From: DSXF01 sp964387495
Lineage (GTDB): Bacteria > Chloroflexota > Anaerolineae > Anaerolineales > Villigracilaceae
Direction of reading: 5' to 3'
Length of the DNA: 14,212 bases
NCBI GenBank assembly: GCA_964387495.1
Contig: CAYLXB010000085.1
Coordinates: forward strand, 1 to 14,212
Made by a program: the position numbers and the translations under genes. Below, one piece after another: positions 13,832 through 14,212 of this stretch. A model generated the notes under the pieces. The model searched no databases and was not told where the DNA came from. It was given only the letters and a program-made list of their open reading frames with translations. How positions within the stretch are numbered: the stretch's first letter is position 1; each line of letters begins with the position of its first letter.

Positions 13832-13873
13832 AAAAAAAACAAAACGCCAGCCAGGGAAATGCCCGTGGCCGGC
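13832..13873 (-). terminator. terminator or attenuator hairpin immediately upstream of rsgA
   Basis: On the minus strand, GCCGGCCACGGG and CCCTGGCTGGC (within 13846-13873) pair into an 11-bp stem with one bulged C, one G-T pair and a 5-nt loop. GTTTTGTTTTTTTT follows directly (13845-13832). This is a textbook intrinsic terminator reading toward rsgA, whose ribosome binding site lies only about 8 nt further on. Its ascending arm contains CCACGGG, which can pair instead with CCCGTGG of the upstream hairpin (13955-13949). Confidence 0.75.
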
Positions 13874-13891
13874 GGATGTACGTTATCGGGC

Positions 13892-13930
13892 GGCCGCAGG
13901 GCGCGGCCTGAGCGTGCCTCTCAAGGCACG
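13892..13930 (-). other. two stable hairpins in the rsgA leader
   Basis: GGCCGC/GCGGCC (13892-13897, 13903-13908) forms a perfect 6-bp stem with a 5-nt loop. CGTGCCT/AGGCACG (13913-13919, 13924-13930) forms a perfect 7-bp stem with a 4-nt loop. They lie between the two terminator-like hairpins, and neither is followed by a T-tract. Direction cannot be set from symmetry; they are assigned to the minus strand by context. Confidence 0.55.
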
Positions 13931-13943
13931 GGACCCGTTAAAT

Positions 13944-13973
13944 AAAAACCACGGGGCATGCCTGCGCCCGTGG
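13944..13973 (-). terminator. intrinsic terminator after the 18-codon leader ORF
   Basis: CCACGGG and CCCGTGG (minus strand 13973-13967 and 13955-13949) form a perfect 7-bp stem with an 11-nt loop, followed by TTTTTATTT on the minus strand. It lies 40 nt after the stop of the small ORF and would end a short transcript of roughly 160 nt started at the promoter near 14111-14140. Confidence 0.65.
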
Positions 13974-14013
13974 TGAAACGTCTTGTTTTTAGAAGACAGT
14001 CAAATCCCCCCGG

Positions 14014-14070
14014 TCACCCGGCGCGCGCATGCAACTTGATCGAAACAAGCATCACTTGAGCCTTTTGCAT
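14014..14070 (-). CDS. possible 18-residue leader peptide upstream of rsgA
   Basis: The frame encodes MQKAQVMLVSIKLHARAG. It has the best ribosome binding site in the window: AAAGGAGG (14084-14077), 6 nt before the ATG. A candidate promoter lies 41-70 nt upstream and a terminator about 40 nt downstream, so it could be a free-standing mini-gene or an upstream ORF of rsgA. The ORF is enclosed in a long inverted repeat (14020-14078) that would bury the AUG and the end of the ribosome binding site in a stem. I recognise no homologue and no codon run typical of amino-acid attenuators. It is not proven to be translated; an 11-codon frame from 14087 overlaps it without a ribosome binding site. Confidence 0.4.
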   Translation of the reverse strand: MQKAQVMLVSIKLHARAG

Positions 14071-14078
14071 GCAGCGCC
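14020..14078. repeat. long inverted repeat enclosing the small ORF
   Basis: On the plus strand GGCGC-gc-GCATGCAA (14020-14034) pairs with TTGCATGC-a-GCGCC (14065-14078): 13 base pairs with a small internal loop, around 30 nt. Inside, CTTG/CAAG pairs allow two alternative small hairpins (14035-14049 or 14046-14058). There is no T-tract on either side, so it is not a terminator. Confidence 0.7.
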
Positions 14079-14110
14079 TCCTTTCATGAAAGTAAGATTA
14101 AAGCGGGCAA

Positions 14111-14140
14111 AGTTTATCACCGAGTGGCAGGAACTGTCAA
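14111..14140 (-). promoter_or_regulatory. candidate promoter of the rsgA leader transcript
   Basis: On the minus strand TTGACA (14140-14135, perfect) is followed after 18 nt by TAAACT (14116-14111, 4 of 6). GATAAA at a 16-nt spacing is an alternative -10. The -35 lies within a small inverted repeat, CTGTC-AAG-GACAG (14134-14146), which could be an operator. I see no confident gene in the remaining bases to the right edge. Confidence 0.45.
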
Positions 14141-14212
14141 GGACAGGTGTACAGTATCATATGGCGTTCTCAAGAAAGCGAGTTTGTCGAGATGAGCAGG
14201 TTAAAAGCCTCT

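Noticed and set aside
14053..14087. 11-codon frame starting at the ATG at 14087
   Set aside because: There is no ribosome binding site upstream. The AAAGGAGG lies inside it and serves the ATG at 14070.
14134..14154. LexA-like operator (CTGT...ACAG)
   Set aside because: CTGT and ACAG occur, but with spacings of 5 or 13 nt rather than 8, so it does not fit the SOS box pattern. It may be a different operator or chance.
14161..14212. Possible plus-strand gene starting at the ATG at 14161 and running off the right edge
   Set aside because: Only 17 codons are visible, there is no ribosome binding site at a suitable distance, and no motif can be recognised.

Overview
The window is GC-rich, densely coded bacterial DNA. 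It looks like an anaerobic member of the Chloroflexota, probably Anaerolineae-like. That placement is inferred from the gene mix (oxygen-sensitive glycyl radical enzyme, GatCA, the lipoprotein and glycosyltransferase style, dispersed palindromic repeats) and no marker gene here proves it. There is no prophage, transposase or CRISPR array. Most genes are housekeeping, and the less ordinary parts lie at the two ends.

Left end (1-4079). A minus-strand pair encodes a glycyl radical enzyme that closely resembles trans-4-hydroxy-L-proline dehydratase (HypD, cut by the left edge) and its radical-SAM activase (HypE). They are 4 bp apart and sit behind a near-consensus promoter. A GntR/FCD regulator is transcribed divergently, and the shared intergenic region holds two GntR-like boxes one helical turn apart. 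Together this looks like a self-contained hydroxyproline catabolic module.

4080-4565. This is a decayed stretch: a 46-codon remnant of a HAD phosphatase, then an array of 50-bp palindrome-bearing tandem repeats broken by a 100-N assembly gap, then a small 13-bp triplication that runs into the 3' end of galE.

4560-8393, all minus strand: galE, gatA, gatC and a lipoprotein esterase. Two of these starts (gatC, esterase) have TATAAT 6-7 nt before the ATG and no clear ribosome binding site, which suggests leaderless mRNAs.

8379-11318, all plus strand: a tRNA-Pro(TGG) gene with its own promoter and terminator, followed by a small hypothetical protein, a tail-anchored protein with a catalytically degenerate NERD-like domain, a family 2 glycosyltransferase and ribonuclease HII. 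The last three overlap and look co-transcribed.

11352-14212, minus strand: an AlkA/OGG-type DNA glycosylase, an RNHCP zinc-ribbon protein whose start overlaps the stop of rsgA (ATGA), and rsgA itself. The ~400 bp upstream of rsgA has no ordinary gene. It holds a possible promoter, an 18-codon ORF with a perfect ribosome binding site enclosed in a long hairpin, and a run of hairpins, two of them terminator-like. The last terminator ends about 18 nt before the rsgA start codon, so rsgA is probably expressed by regulated read-through. This leader is the best candidate in the window for something undescribed.
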